64,000 bases of DNA from CAVWSM01 sp963757805 (GTDB taxonomy: Bacteria > Actinomycetota > Actinomycetes > Jiangellales > Jiangellaceae), in contig CAVWSM010000021.1 of the NCBI GenBank assembly GCA_963757805.1, positions 62,001 through 126,000 of the forward strand, in the 5' to 3' direction. Under the pieces are notes generated by a model, which worked only from the letters and a program-made list of their open reading frames with translations, had not been told where the DNA came from and did not search any database. The first letter of the stretch is position 1. Each line of letters starts with the position of its first letter. Made by a program: the position numbers and the translations under genes. Shown in pieces: positions 34,438-42,894 of the stretch.

Positions 34438-35367
34438 TCACGGTTCGATCATGGCGATCGTCCATGCCGCGGTGTGCGTGTCACCCGGCTGCAGCACGAC
34501 GAGGTCGGTGCCCGAGTTGAACGCGTCCGGCGGGCACGTCATGGGCTCGACAGCCAGGCCGATGCGGCTCTGCTCGGGCTCCGGACGGTCGGCGGTGTGC
34601 ACCTGCACCCAGGGCAGCACACTCGGGTCCCAGCTGCACTCAACGGCCACGCCGTCGCGCGCGGTCACCCGCACCCGCGCAACGCCATCGGCCTCGGCGG
34701 CCACCGACGTGAAGGCGTGGTCGAGAAAGACATCGCCGATCGCGCGGCCGTTGCGGAAGTCGTACGCCGTCTGGTCGACGTCCTTCACGGCCACCGGCAG
34801 CAGGCGGTCCTCCGTGACCTCTAGGTACCTCGACGCCGGCAAGGTCAGTGTCCAGTCGTCGACACGGCCCTCGCCGGCGACCAGATAAGGGTGCGGTCCG
34901 CAGCCGTACGGCGCGGCGGCGGCGCCGATGTTCGTGGCGACCAGGGTGGTGGTCAGGCCAGCAGAGTCGAGCGCGTACGTCACCTGCAGGTGGAGCTCGA
35001 ACGGATAGCCGCTCCGCGGGACGAGCATGTGCTCCAGGGTGACCCACTCCATCGTCGCCCCGCCCCCACCTGACAGGACGGAGAACCGTTCCCACGCGAC
35101 GAGACCGTGCATGGCGTTACCGCGAGCCGGCTCGGTGAGCGCGAGCTGATAGCGCTCGCCATCGAACGCGTAGCGCCCATCGGCTACGCGGTTGGGCCAC
35201 GGTGCCAACACCGCGCCGCGGTAGGCAGGACGGATCTCGTCGGCGCCGAAGCCGACGACCAGCGGGCGGCCAAGGTAGTTGAGGTTCCGCAGGGTCGCGC
35301 CGACCTCGGTGATCGTGGCGGCATAACCCTCCGCGGCGATGTCGTACTGCTCACCACTGGGGCTCAT
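34438..35367 (-). CDS. galM: Aldose 1-epimerase
   Basis: 309 residues. Interconverts alpha and beta anomers of galactose. Motifs: WPNRVADGRYAFDG, GNAMHGLVAWERF (catalytic His), GCGPHPYLVAG (second His), FLDHAFT and IGLAVEPMTCPPDAFNSG (catalytic Glu). Third gene of galT-galK-galM, 4 bases after galK. Confidence 0.9.
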   Translation of the reverse strand: MSPSGEQYDIAAEGYAATITEVGATLRNLNYLGRPLVVGFGADEIRPAYRGAVLAPWPNRVADGRYAFDGERYQLALTEPARGNAMHGLVAWERFSVLSGGGGATMEWVTLEHMLVPRSGYPFELHLQVTYALDSAGLTTTLVATNIGAAAAPYGCGPHPYLVAGEGRVDDWTLTLPASRYLEVTEDRLLPVAVKDVDQTAYDFRNGRAIGDVFLDHAFTSVAAEADGVARVRVTARDGVAVECSWDPSVLPWVQVHTADRPEPEQSRIGLAVEPMTCPPDAFNSGTDLVVLQPGDTHTAAWTIAMIEP

Positions 35368-35371
35368 GCCG

Positions 35372-36469
35372 TCACTCCACTCGTCGGGCGCCGTCGGCCG
35401 GGTCGGCTACGAACGCGACCGGCTCGGCGAAGCCGTGCTTCGCAAATGCAGACCGTACGCGCCCCATGATCGCATCCACCGCGGCGGCGTCGATCAGCGC
35501 GATGACGCACCCGCCGAACCCGCCGCCAGTCATGCGCGCGCCCAGCGCCCCAGCCTCGAGCGCCGCCTCGACAGCGACGTCCACCTCCGGCACGGTGATC
35601 TGGTAGTCGTCGCGCATCGAGGCGTGCGACGCGGACAGCAGCGGCCCGACGTCGCCCACCTTGCCGTCGCGCAGCAGCGCAACAGTTTCCAGAACGCGGG
35701 CGTTCTCGGTGACCACGTGCCGCACGCGCTGTTGGGTGGTCTCATCCGGCAGGGCCGCCAACGCGTCGTCGAGCCCGTCAACGGTCACGTCACGCAGAGC
35801 ACGTACGCCCAACGCCTGCGCGGCCCGCTCACAGGTGCGGCGCCGGTCGGCGTACTCGCCGTCGACCAGCCGGTGCGGCGCTCGGGTGTCGACGACCAGC
35901 AGCGCGACCCCGGCCGCGGCCGGGTCGAACGGCACCTGCTCGACGGCCAGCGACCGGCAGTCGAGGAACACCAGGTGCCCGGTCTGCCCGTGCATCGCCG
36001 CCATCTGGTCCATCACCCCGCACGGCACGCCCACGTAGTCGTTCTCCGCCCGCTGCGCCAGCAGGGCGAGCTCGGTGCGGGACAACCCGAGCCCGCCGAG
36101 CTCGTCGAGCGCGACCGCGACCGCGCACTCCAGCGCCGCCGACGACGACAGCCCAGCGCCGACCGGCACGTCACTGTCGATGTGCAGGTCGACGCCCGGC
36201 ACCCGATGCCCGGCCTCGCCCATCGCCCACACCACGCCCGCGACGTAGGCCGCCCAGCCGCGCACGTCCCCCGGGCGGGTCGACAGGTCAAACGCCACCT
36301 CACCTGGCGTGCGCACGGTGGACACCCGCACCCGCGACGCGTCGTTGAGCGAGGCGCGCACCGTGGTGCGCTGCGGCAGCGCCAGCGGCAGCACGAACCC
36401 GTCGTTGTAGTCGGTGTGCTCGCCGATCAGGTTGACCCGCCCGGGGGCCGCCCACACCCCGCCAGTCAA
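35372..36469 (-). CDS. galK: Galactokinase
   Basis: 365 residues from TTG 36469, whose TG overlaps the galT stop (TTGA). Phosphorylates galactose. GHMP-kinase motifs: APGRVNLIGEHTDYNDGFVL, DVPVGAGLSSSAALECAVA (ATP loop), GVPCGVMDQMAAMHG (catalytic Asp region) and ARMTGGGFGGCVIALI. Product galactose-1-phosphate passes to GalT. No galE in the window. Confidence 0.94.
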   Translation of the reverse strand: MTGGVWAAPGRVNLIGEHTDYNDGFVLPLALPQRTTVRASLNDASRVRVSTVRTPGEVAFDLSTRPGDVRGWAAYVAGVVWAMGEAGHRVPGVDLHIDSDVPVGAGLSSSAALECAVAVALDELGGLGLSRTELALLAQRAENDYVGVPCGVMDQMAAMHGQTGHLVFLDCRSLAVEQVPFDPAAAGVALLVVDTRAPHRLVDGEYADRRRTCERAAQALGVRALRDVTVDGLDDALAALPDETTQQRVRHVVTENARVLETVALLRDGKVGDVGPLLSASHASMRDDYQITVPEVDVAVEAALEAGALGARMTGGGFGGCVIALIDAAAVDAIMGRVRSAFAKHGFAEPVAFVADPADGARRVE

Positions 36470-37496
36470 AGGACCACCTCGCGCAGCCGGCGGGCCACAT
36501 CCTCGGGCAGCACGTCGTTGATGAACGCGTCCATGCCGGTCTCCGACCCGGCCAGGAACTTCAGCTTGTCTGAGCTGCGCTGCACCGAGAACAGCTCGAG
36601 GTGCAGCCAGGCCAGGTCGCGGTCGGCGCGCACCGGAGCTTGGTGCCAGCCCGACACGTACGGCAACGGGAACCCGTAAAGCGCGTCGAGGCGCCGCAGT
36701 ACGTCCAGGTAAATGCGCGGCCAGGTCGTCACGCTCGGCGTCGTCGAACGCTGGCAGGTCGGGCACCTGGCGGTGCGGGTAGAGGTGCACCTCGACCGGG
36801 TAGCGCGCGGCATACGGCACGAACGCCGTCCAGTGTGCGCTGCGCGCCACCACCCGTACGGCCTCGTCCTGCTCCGCCTTTAGCCGTTCGGCGAACAGGT
36901 TGCCGCCGGTCCGCGCCGCGTGCCGCCGTACGACATCCAGCGTCTCCCGCGTCCGCGGCGTGACGAACGGGTAGCCGTAGATCTGCCCATGCGGATGGTG
37001 CAGCGTGACCCCGATCGCCTCGCCCCGGTTCTCGAAGCAGTACACCTGCTCGACGTCCGGCCGCGCCGAAAGCTCGGCCGTGCGGTCGGCCCACGCCTCC
37101 ACCACCAGCCGCGCCTGCGCGTGGCTCAACGCGGCGAACGACCCGCCGTGGTCGCTGGTGAAACAGACGACCTCGCAACGACCGCGGCCCGGCCGCGTAC
37201 GACGGGAAGCGGTTCTCGAACACCACCACGTCATAACCCGCGGTAGGGACCTCGGTCAGCCGCCCGTCCCGAGACGGGCACAACGGACACTCATCCGAGG
37301 GCGGCAGATGCGTGCGGTGCTGCCGGTGCGTCGCGAAGCCCACCCACTCATCCCGCAGCACGTCATGGCGCAGCTCCGGATGCGGGTCGTACGGCTCCAG
37401 GTCGCGCCGGTCATCGACCACCCGGCCGAACTTGTCGCTCAGGTCATAGAAAAAGATCTCGCGCCCATCGGCGAGCTTGCTGTCGGTGCGCCGCAT
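36466..37496 (-). CDS. galT: Galactose-1-phosphate uridylyltransferase with two likely artefactual frameshifts
   Basis: ATG 37496 behind GAGGAG. Exchanges UMP between UDP-glucose and galactose-1-phosphate. Motifs: DEWVGFATHRQHRTHLPPSDECPLCP (zinc Cys pair), ENRFPSYAA, CEVVCFTSDHGGSF, the nucleotidyl His in TLHHPHGQIYGYPF, and SGWHQAPV. Removing one base near 37193 restores SYAAGRGRCEVVCFT; removing one near 36718 restores DDLARIYLDVLRRLDALYGF. Repaired length about 342 residues. First gene of the galTKM operon. Confidence 0.92.
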
Positions 37497-37649
37497 GCGG
37501 CTCCTCGGCGTCGGGGGTGAGCGCGGACGAAACAGGTAGCAGCCATGGTCCCCGACTCGGCGCCTGGCTCTCGACCCGGCACCGTCGGCTAGCCTGGTCG
37601 GCATGGACGCAAGCGCCCATAGTCAGCCCTCAGATCCCGCGGGCAGTCG
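37497..37649. promoter_or_regulatory. Divergent intergenic region, galT / CNNM-CorC gene
   Basis: 153 bases that must contain the gal operon promoter and the promoter of the CNNM-CorC gene. I see no clear regulator-type dyad here and no regulator gene adjacent. Confidence 0.4.
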
Positions 37650-38984
37650 ATGAACGAGACACTGCTCAACGCGCTGCTCGTCCTCCTGTTCATCCTGATC
37701 GGCGGTGTGTTCGCCGCGTCGGAGATAGCGCTCGTCTCGCTGCGGGAGGGCCAGGTCAAGGCGCTGGCCCAGCAGGGTCGGCGCGGCGCCCGGATCGCCA
37801 GGCTCGCCGAGGACCCCAACCGCTTCCTGTCGGCGGTGCAGATCGGCGTGACCCTGATGGGGTTCTTGTCGGCTGCGTTCGGTGGCGCGACGCTCGCCGA
37901 CGACCTCGCCCCCGTACTGGTCGACTGGGGGCTGTCCGACAGCTGGGCGGACCCGGTCGCACTGGTGCTGATCACGCTCGTGATCGCGTACTTCTCGATC
38001 CTGCTCGGGGAGCTCGTGCCGAAGCGGCTCGCCCTGCAACGCGCGGAGGGGACCGCGCGGATGTTCGCGCCGTTCGTCGACCGCATCGCGATCATCACCC
38101 GCCCCGTCATCTGGCTGCTCGGCAAGAGCGCCGACTGGCTGGTCAGGCTCTTCGGCGGCGACCCGGGGGCGCAGCGCGAGCCCATCACCGAGGAGGAGCT
38201 GCGCGACCTCGTCTCCATGCACGAGTCGCTAGGTGAGGAGGAGCGACGCATCGTCGAGGACGTCTTCGACGCCGGTGACCAGCAGGTGCGCGAGGTGATG
38301 CTGCCGCGCACCGAGGTCGACTTCCTCGACGCGAGCATCCCGGTCTTCCAGGCGGTCAAGATCGCGGCGGACAAGCCGCACTCGCGCTACCCGGTCGTGC
38401 GGGGCAACGCCGACGACGTCGTCGGCTTCGTACACGTTCGCGACCTGTTCGACCCATCCGTACGTGACCGGTCGGTGCGCGTCGGCGACCTGGCCCGCAA
38501 CGTGGTGGTGCTGCCCGGCACCAAGCCCGTCCTGTCGGCACTCACCGAGCTGCGCCGCACCGGCAGCCACCTTGCCATCGTCGCCGACGAGTACGGCGGC
38601 ACGGCAGGCATCGTCACGCTCGAGGACCTTGTCGAGGAGCTCGTCGGTGACATCTTCGACGAGTACGACATTGAGGAGCAGCCGCAGGTCGCAGGCGGCG
38701 CCACGGGGGAGCGGGACGTCGATGGGCTGCTCAACCTGGAGGACTTCGAGGACCTGACCGGCCTGGCCCTGCCCGAGGGCCCATACGAGACGGTGGCGGG
38801 CTTCGTCATCGCTCTGCTCGGCCACGTTCCCACCGTCGGCGAGGCGGTCGCCGTGGACGGCCACCAGCTGGTGGTGACCGAGCTCGACGGTCGGCGGATC
38901 GCCCGCCTCCGGCTGACCCGGCTGCCCCAACCTGAGGTGGGCGCTGACGCAGCCGACGGGGTCGCAGCCGAGCAGCCTGGGTGA
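37650..38984 (+). CDS. CNNM/CorC-family membrane protein with CBS pair and CorC_HlyC domain
   Basis: 444 residues. DUF21/CNNM membrane domain (residues 1-190: LLNALLVLLFILIGGVFAASEIALVSL, VQIGVTLMGFLSAAFGG, LITLVIAYFSILLGELVPKRLALQ with the conserved Pro-Lys-Arg), then a CBS pair (VMLPRTEVDFLDAS, SRYPVVRGNADDVVGFVHVRDL, SHLAIVADEYGGTAGIVTLEDLVEELVGDIFDE) and a C-terminal CorC_HlyC domain (GPYETVAGFVIALLGHVPTVGE). Family members transport or regulate Mg2+/Co2+; older 'hemolysin' names are misleading. Confidence 0.92.
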   Translation: MNETLLNALLVLLFILIGGVFAASEIALVSLREGQVKALAQQGRRGARIARLAEDPNRFLSAVQIGVTLMGFLSAAFGGATLADDLAPVLVDWGLSDSWADPVALVLITLVIAYFSILLGELVPKRLALQRAEGTARMFAPFVDRIAIITRPVIWLLGKSADWLVRLFGGDPGAQREPITEEELRDLVSMHESLGEEERRIVEDVFDAGDQQVREVMLPRTEVDFLDASIPVFQAVKIAADKPHSRYPVVRGNADDVVGFVHVRDLFDPSVRDRSVRVGDLARNVVVLPGTKPVLSALTELRRTGSHLAIVADEYGGTAGIVTLEDLVEELVGDIFDEYDIEEQPQVAGGATGERDVDGLLNLEDFEDLTGLALPEGPYETVAGFVIALLGHVPTVGEAVAVDGHQLVVTELDGRRIARLRLTRLPQPEVGADAADGVAAEQPG

Positions 38985-39033
38985 GGTCCGCACGGGCGCC
39001 GGAGCGACCACCCGCGGCTGGCACAATAGAGAC

Positions 39034-40062
39034 ATGTCCCCCAGTGAGCCTGCGTCGATGTCGCTGCCCCGGGTGCTTTCAGGCATCCAGCCGACTGCCG
39101 ATTCGTTTCACCTCGGCAACTACCTGGGGGCCATTCGGCAGTGGGTCGCGCTTCAGGACACGCACGACGCGTTCTACTGCGTGGTCGACCTGCATGCGAT
39201 CACCGTCGACTACGACCCAGCCGAGCTGCCCCGGCGCACCCGCGTCTCGGCGGCCCAGCTGCTCGCTGCGGGGCTCGACCCGGAGCGCTGCACGCTGTTC
39301 GTCCAGTCGCACGTGCCCGAGCACACACAGCTGGCCTGGGTGCTCAACTGCATCACCGGGTTCGGCGAGGCCAGCCGGATGACGCAGTTCAAGGACAAGT
39401 CGGCTCGGCAGGGCTCTGACCGCGCAACGGTCGGCCTGTTCACTTACCCGATCCTGCAGGCGGCAGACATCCTGATCTACGACGCCAACCATGTGCCGGT
39501 TGGCGAGGACCAGCGACAGCACATCGAGCTCACCCGTGACCTTGCCGGCCGCTTCAACACGCGGTTCGGCGACACGTTCGTCGTCCCGGAGCCCTACATT
39601 CTCAAGGAGACGGCCAAGATCCTTGACTTGCAGGTCGTCGACAAGCAGATGAGCAAGAGCATCGGCGGCAACGGTTGCCTATGGCTGCTCGACGACCCCA
39701 AGATCGTCGCCAAGAAGATCAAGTCTGCCGTCACGGACACAGGTCGCGAGATCCGCTATGACGAGGTGGCCAAGCCTGGCATCAGCAACCTGCTGCGCAT
39801 CTACTCGGTGTTGACCGGCCGCACTATCGCCGACCTTGAGCAGGCCTACGAGGGCAAGGGCTACGGCGACTTCAAGAAGGACCTCGCCGACGTCGTGGTC
39901 GATGCCCTGACGCCGATCCGGGACCGCACGTTGGCCCTGCTCGACGATCAAGAGACCCTCGACGGCATCCTTGCTCGAGGAGCGGAGCACGCGCGGCAGG
40001 TTGCCGCCAAGACGCTGGCCGAGGTCTACGACCGCGTCGGCTTTGTCCCGGCCAAGGGCTGA
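39034..40062 (+). CDS. trpS: Tryptophanyl-tRNA synthetase
   Basis: 342 residues. Class I synthetase motifs: LSGIQPTADSFHLGNYLGAI (HIGH equivalent HLGN) and VVDKQMSKSIGGNG (KMSKS equivalent MSKS). YPILQAADILIYDANHVPVGEDQRQHIELTRDLA is the tryptophan/tRNA binding region. ATG 39034; an internal ATG at 39058 is possible. Confidence 0.95.
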   Translation: MSPSEPASMSLPRVLSGIQPTADSFHLGNYLGAIRQWVALQDTHDAFYCVVDLHAITVDYDPAELPRRTRVSAAQLLAAGLDPERCTLFVQSHVPEHTQLAWVLNCITGFGEASRMTQFKDKSARQGSDRATVGLFTYPILQAADILIYDANHVPVGEDQRQHIELTRDLAGRFNTRFGDTFVVPEPYILKETAKILDLQVVDKQMSKSIGGNGCLWLLDDPKIVAKKIKSAVTDTGREIRYDEVAKPGISNLLRIYSVLTGRTIADLEQAYEGKGYGDFKKDLADVVVDALTPIRDRTLALLDDQETLDGILARGAEHARQVAAKTLAEVYDRVGFVPAKG

Positions 40063-40069
40063 CCGCACT

Positions 40070-40612
40070 GTGGCTCTTCGCACAATCGGGGTTGCTCTGC
40101 CGATCCCCGAACCGTACGGGTCCGAGCTGCGACGCTTTCGCGCGTCCTTCGGCGACGCGATGGCGGCGTCCATCCCCACGCACGTGACCCTGCTGCCACC
40201 CACCGATGTCAACGTCGACGACCTCCCGGCGATCGAGCAGCATCTGAAGTCCGTCGCCGCGGACGCGCGGCGGTTTCGGCTCCACCTGCGCGGCACGGCG
40301 ACCTTCCGCCCGGTGTCGCCCGTGGTGTTCATCGTCGTCATCGAGGGCATCGCGGAGTGCGAGATGTTGTCCAGCGCCGTGCGGAGCGGCCCGCTCGAGG
40401 TGACCCTGTCGTTTCCCTATCACCCTCACGTGACCGTCGCACACCACCTGGATGACAAGGCGTTGGACCGGGCGTTCGCCGAGCTGTCGTTGTACGAGTG
40501 CATCGTCGACATCGGTGCTTTCGCGTTGTACGAGCACGGCGACGACGGTGTCTGGCGCCCGCAGCGGGAGTTCGCGCTCGGCGGCCCGTTGCCCGCTCCC
40601 GTCGCGCGCTAG
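40070..40612 (+). CDS. 2H phosphoesterase / 2'-5' RNA ligase-like protein
   Basis: 180 residues from GTG 40070, 7 bases after trpS. The two H-x-T motifs of the 2H superfamily are present: IPTHVTLLPPT (about residue 40) and YHPHVTVAHHL (about 125). Members hydrolyse 2'-5' or cyclic nucleotide phosphodiesters; the substrate here is unknown. Co-transcription with trpS suggests an RNA-related role, by inference only. Confidence 0.85.
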   Translation: MALRTIGVALPIPEPYGSELRRFRASFGDAMAASIPTHVTLLPPTDVNVDDLPAIEQHLKSVAADARRFRLHLRGTATFRPVSPVVFIVVIEGIAECEMLSSAVRSGPLEVTLSFPYHPHVTVAHHLDDKALDRAFAELSLYECIVDIGAFALYEHGDDGVWRPQREFALGGPLPAPVAR

Positions 40613-40914
40613 CCCGCTCGCACAGGCGCGGCGGCTGCTCGAGCTGGTCCCCGCCTTTCCCACCGCCACCTGGGGGCGCGACGGACTGCGGACGGCTGAC
40701 ATGTGGAAATCCAACTCCCCTGGTCTCCTGGCTGCTGGCCCGCAGCGGGCACGCCGTTGACGTCGTGGATCTGCCGGTCCATGGCCGCGCGCCCGGCTGG
40801 TCTGCCGGGCTGATCGTCGCAGCCCGGCAGGGCCACGCCGGTGGGCGAGGCAGGCGAACCCACGTGGGATGCCTGACGGAGCGAAACCTCTACAAACTCT
40901 TGACAGCATGGTGA
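40611..40914 (+). pseudogene. C-terminal remnant of a conserved actinobacterial protein
   Basis: Directly after the 2H gene's stop, frame 40611 reads SPLAQARRLLELVPAFPTATWGRDGLRTADMWKSNS and, after removing one C near 40717 (AACTCCCCTGG), continues LVSWLLARSGHAVDVV and GRAPGWSAGLIVAARQ. I recognise the pattern (PAFPTATWGRD...MWNSNSLVSWLLARSG...GRAPGWDAGL) as the C-terminal end of a larger uncharacterised actinobacterial protein. No start codon or N-terminal part exists here, so it looks like a gene relic, independent of the probable sequencing indel. Confidence 0.5.
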
Positions 40915-40928
40915 GCAGGATGTCTAAA
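40889..40928 (+). promoter_or_regulatory. Promoter of the fasciclin lipoprotein gene with a CarH-like box
   Basis: TCTACAAA (40889-40896), 3 bases, consensus -35 TTGACA (40900-40905), 17 bases, TCTAAA (40923-40928). The box and its placement next to -35 mirror the DUF378 promoter at 42832-42874, where TCTACACA lies 5 bases before TTGACA. Shared downstream wording (GCAGG, then TCC-TATA) supports common control. Confidence 0.55.
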
Positions 40929-40972
40929 GTCCGTATAGGAAGCAGTACCGACTCTCGACAGAGGAGCACACC

Positions 40973-41530
40973 ATGAACGTCTTCCGTACTCGCCGCTCCG
41001 TCCGGACGTGGGCTGTGGGCGGCGTTGCCGTACTCGGCCTCGCCGCCGCGGGCTGCAGCAGCGACGACTCCGCGGACACATCCGCACCAGCCACCGCGCC
41101 CAGTGAGGCGGCGATGGCGGAACCGGCAGCGGACAACATCGTCGAGACGGCAGTCGCGGCGGGGGAGTTCACCACGCTCACCTCCCTCGTGCAGGCGGCC
41201 GGCCTCGCGGAGACGCTCTCGGGCGAGGGCCCGTTCACCGTCTTCGCCCCCACCGACGACGCCTTTGCCAAGGTGCCCAAGGCGACGCTCGACTCGCTCG
41301 CTGCCGACCCGGAGGCGCTCAAGGCTGTCCTGCTCTACCACGTCGTCGACGGTGAGGCCCGCGCTAGCGACGTCGCCGAGCTCGACTCCGCAGAGACCCT
41401 CAACGGCGCCTCTGTCGCGCTCGAAACCACCGACGGAACGGTCACGGTCGATGAGGCCACGGTCGTGCAGCCCGACGTCACCGCCTCCAACGGTGTCATC
41501 CACGTCATCGACCAGGTGCTGATCCCCTAG
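40973..41530 (+). CDS. Fasciclin (FAS1)-domain lipoprotein
   Basis: 185 residues behind AGAGGAG. Signal peptide with lipobox (WAVGGVAVLGLAAAGC, Cys about 26), a short Ser/Thr/Ala linker, then one FAS1 domain (about residues 55-183): NIVETAVAAGEFTTLTSLVQAAGL, TVFAPTDDAFAKVP (FAS1 H1 box), LLYHVVDGEARASDV and GVIHVIDQVLIP (H2 box). Similar to MPT83/MPT70-type secreted adhesion proteins. Extracellular, membrane-tethered. Its promoter resembles that of the CarH-adjacent gene. Confidence 0.9.
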   Translation: MNVFRTRRSVRTWAVGGVAVLGLAAAGCSSDDSADTSAPATAPSEAAMAEPAADNIVETAVAAGEFTTLTSLVQAAGLAETLSGEGPFTVFAPTDDAFAKVPKATLDSLAADPEALKAVLLYHVVDGEARASDVAELDSAETLNGASVALETTDGTVTVDEATVVQPDVTASNGVIHVIDQVLIP

Positions 41531-41546
41531 TCCGTACGCAGAGCAG

Positions 41547-41581
41547 CGGCCCGACCGGAGTGCATCCGGACGGGCCGTTGT
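41547..41581. terminator. Hairpin terminator between the fasciclin gene and the convergent dehydrogenase-like gene
   Basis: CGGCCCGACCGGA (41547-41559) pairs with TCCGGACGGGCCG (41565-41577) with one mismatch and a 5-base loop, followed by TTGT. Suits bidirectional termination. Confidence 0.75.
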
Positions 41582-42459
41582 CAGTCCGCGGCGGCGAGCG
41601 CAGCGCGTACTGCGTCTTCGAAGGGTGTCAGCGGGAAGGGCGCCAGCCGACGGATGAGATCGTCGTGGGCCACTGTCTCGTTGCGCAGGCCGTCGACCAA
41701 CGGGCGGGCGACTCCGGCCTTCACCGGTGTGACCAGATGCAGCCACAGCGACGAGAGGTGCGGCGTGAGGAACGGCACTTCCAGAATCATCGGCCGATGT
41801 CCGCGCACGGTGCCGACTCGCTCGATCATCTCGCGGTAGGTCATCACCTCAGGACCGGCCGCGTCGTAGGCCTGGCCGAACGCCTCCGCATGCCCTGCGA
41901 CCACGGCGAGGTATCGAACGACATCGGCCAGCGCGATCGGCTGCGTCCTCGTCGTCACCCAGCGGGGACAGATCATGGCCGGGAGCCGGTCCACCAGCGC
42001 ACCGATCGTCTCGAACGCTGCGCTGCCCCTGCCTATGACCACCGCCGTGCGAATCGTCGTCACCGGGACGGGCCCGGCAGCCAGTCGGTCGGCGGTGTCC
42101 GCGCGGCTGCGCAGGTGCCTGGACAGGTTCTGGCGGTCGTCGCCGAGCCCGCCGAGGAAGACGATCTGCTTGACGCCGGCCAGGTCGGCGACGGCGGCGA
42201 CGGACTCGGCGGCCATGCGGTCGCGCTCTTCGAAGTCCTTGGCCCCGAGGGAATGGACGAGGTGGTACACAACGTCGGCACCCAGCAGCACAGGCTGGAG
42301 ATCCGAGGGCCGACTCACGTCCGCGGCGATCCACTCAACCTCTTTCGTGGACGCATTGCCCGGTCGCCGCGCCACCGCCACGACCTCGTGCTCACGGGCA
42401 AGCTCGGGGACCAGCGCACGGCCTACCACACCGCTGGCCCCGAGGACGACGACTCGCAC
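41581..42459 (-). CDS. NmrA-like NAD(P)-binding SDR-family protein
   Basis: 292 residues from GTG 42459 (longer forms read poorly). Rossmann loop VVVLGASGVVGRALVPEL at the N-terminus, then DLQPVLLGADVVYHLVHSLG, KQIVFLGGLGDD, TTIRTAVVIGRGSAAFETI and QPIALADVVRYLAVVAG, as in atypical SDRs of the NAD(P)H-binding/NmrA type. The YxxxK catalytic pair of classical SDRs is not evident, so it may act as an isomerase, reductase or sensor. Downstream of DUF378 on the same strand but separated by a strong hairpin. Confidence 0.8.
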   Translation of the reverse strand: MRVVVLGASGVVGRALVPELAREHEVVAVARRPGNASTKEVEWIAADVSRPSDLQPVLLGADVVYHLVHSLGAKDFEERDRMAAESVAAVADLAGVKQIVFLGGLGDDRQNLSRHLRSRADTADRLAAGPVPVTTIRTAVVIGRGSAAFETIGALVDRLPAMICPRWVTTRTQPIALADVVRYLAVVAGHAEAFGQAYDAAGPEVMTYREMIERVGTVRGHRPMILEVPFLTPHLSSLWLHLVTPVKAGVARPLVDGLRNETVAHDDLIRRLAPFPLTPFEDAVRAALAAAD

Positions 42460-42517
42460 GCGTGGATCGTGCCCATTCTGACGCGGACTGCACGTGAGCG
42501 CCTCCAGACATGCCGAG

Positions 42518-42544
42518 CCGGCCGGCACCCGTGGTGCCGGCCGG
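42518..42544. terminator. Strong hairpin after the DUF378 gene
   Basis: Perfect 12-bp arms CCGGCCGGCACC (42518-42529) and GGTGCCGGCCGG (42533-42544), 3-base loop, 15 bases beyond the DUF378 stop on the minus strand. It probably separates DUF378 from the downstream SDR gene. Confidence 0.72.
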
Positions 42545-42559
42545 TGTGGCGTTGTGTGC

Positions 42560-42799
42560 CTACGCGGCGACCGCGTGCTCATCCCGGCTCCACCGCCGGC
42601 GCAGGGCGCCCAGCTGGGTGAGCTGGTAGGCGGCGGAGAGGCCGACGAGGCCGTAGACGACCCGGCTGGCGGCGCTGGTCTCGCCGAACTCCATCCCGAA
42701 GATCGTGGCGACGAGATCGAACTCGGCGAGGGCGACGAGCCCCCAGTTGAGCCCGCCGACGATCAGGAGCGCGGCGGTGAGTGCATCGAGCTTCTTCAT
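42560..42799 (-). CDS. DUF378-family small membrane protein
   Basis: 79 residues, ATG behind AGGAGG. MKKLDALTAALLIVGGLNWGLVAL is the hallmark DUF378 opening (KxLDxxxxxLxIVGGLNWGLVG), then FDLVATIFG and a second helix VVYGLVGLSAAYQLTQL with a charged C-terminus. Function of DUF378 (YuzA-like) proteins is unknown. Transcribed divergently from the MerR-B12 regulator, from a strong promoter studded with repeated boxes, so it is a likely direct target. Confidence 0.88.
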   Translation of the reverse strand: MKKLDALTAALLIVGGLNWGLVALAEFDLVATIFGMEFGETSAASRVVYGLVGLSAAYQLTQLGALRRRWSRDEHAVAA

Positions 42800-42811
42800 C
42801 TGAGTTCCTCC

Positions 42812-42874
42812 TGTGTAGACTGTGTATAGGGATTGTATAAAGACCTGCGATATGTTGTCAAGAGTGTGTGTAGA
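42812..42874. promoter_or_regulatory. Probable CarH-type operator array between DUF378 and the MerR-B12 regulator
   Basis: On the plus strand TGTGTAGA (42812-42819), TGTGTATA (42821-42828), TTGTATAA (42833-42840) and TGTGTAGA (42867-42874). The third overlaps the -10 of the DUF378 promoter and the fourth lies just upstream of its -35. A/T-rich repeated boxes flanking a sigma-A promoter fit the multi-site binding of tetrameric B12-dependent MerR repressors. Binding itself is inferred. Confidence 0.6.
42832..42861 (-). promoter_or_regulatory. Consensus housekeeping promoter of the DUF378 gene
   Basis: On the minus strand TTGACA (42861-42856), 18-base spacer, TACAAT (42837-42832), with the ATG 33 bases further. 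It is by far the best -35/-10 match noticed in the window, unusual for high-GC actinobacteria, and fits a strong promoter held off by a repressor. Confidence 0.7.
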
Positions 42875-42894
42875 GACCGTCCGGCTTCTGTAGG

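Noticed and set aside
41581..42799. DUF378 and the NmrA-like gene as one CarH-controlled operon
   Set aside because: A perfect 12-bp hairpin (42518-42544) lies between them, so co-transcription is not supported; the NmrA-like gene is not claimed as a target.
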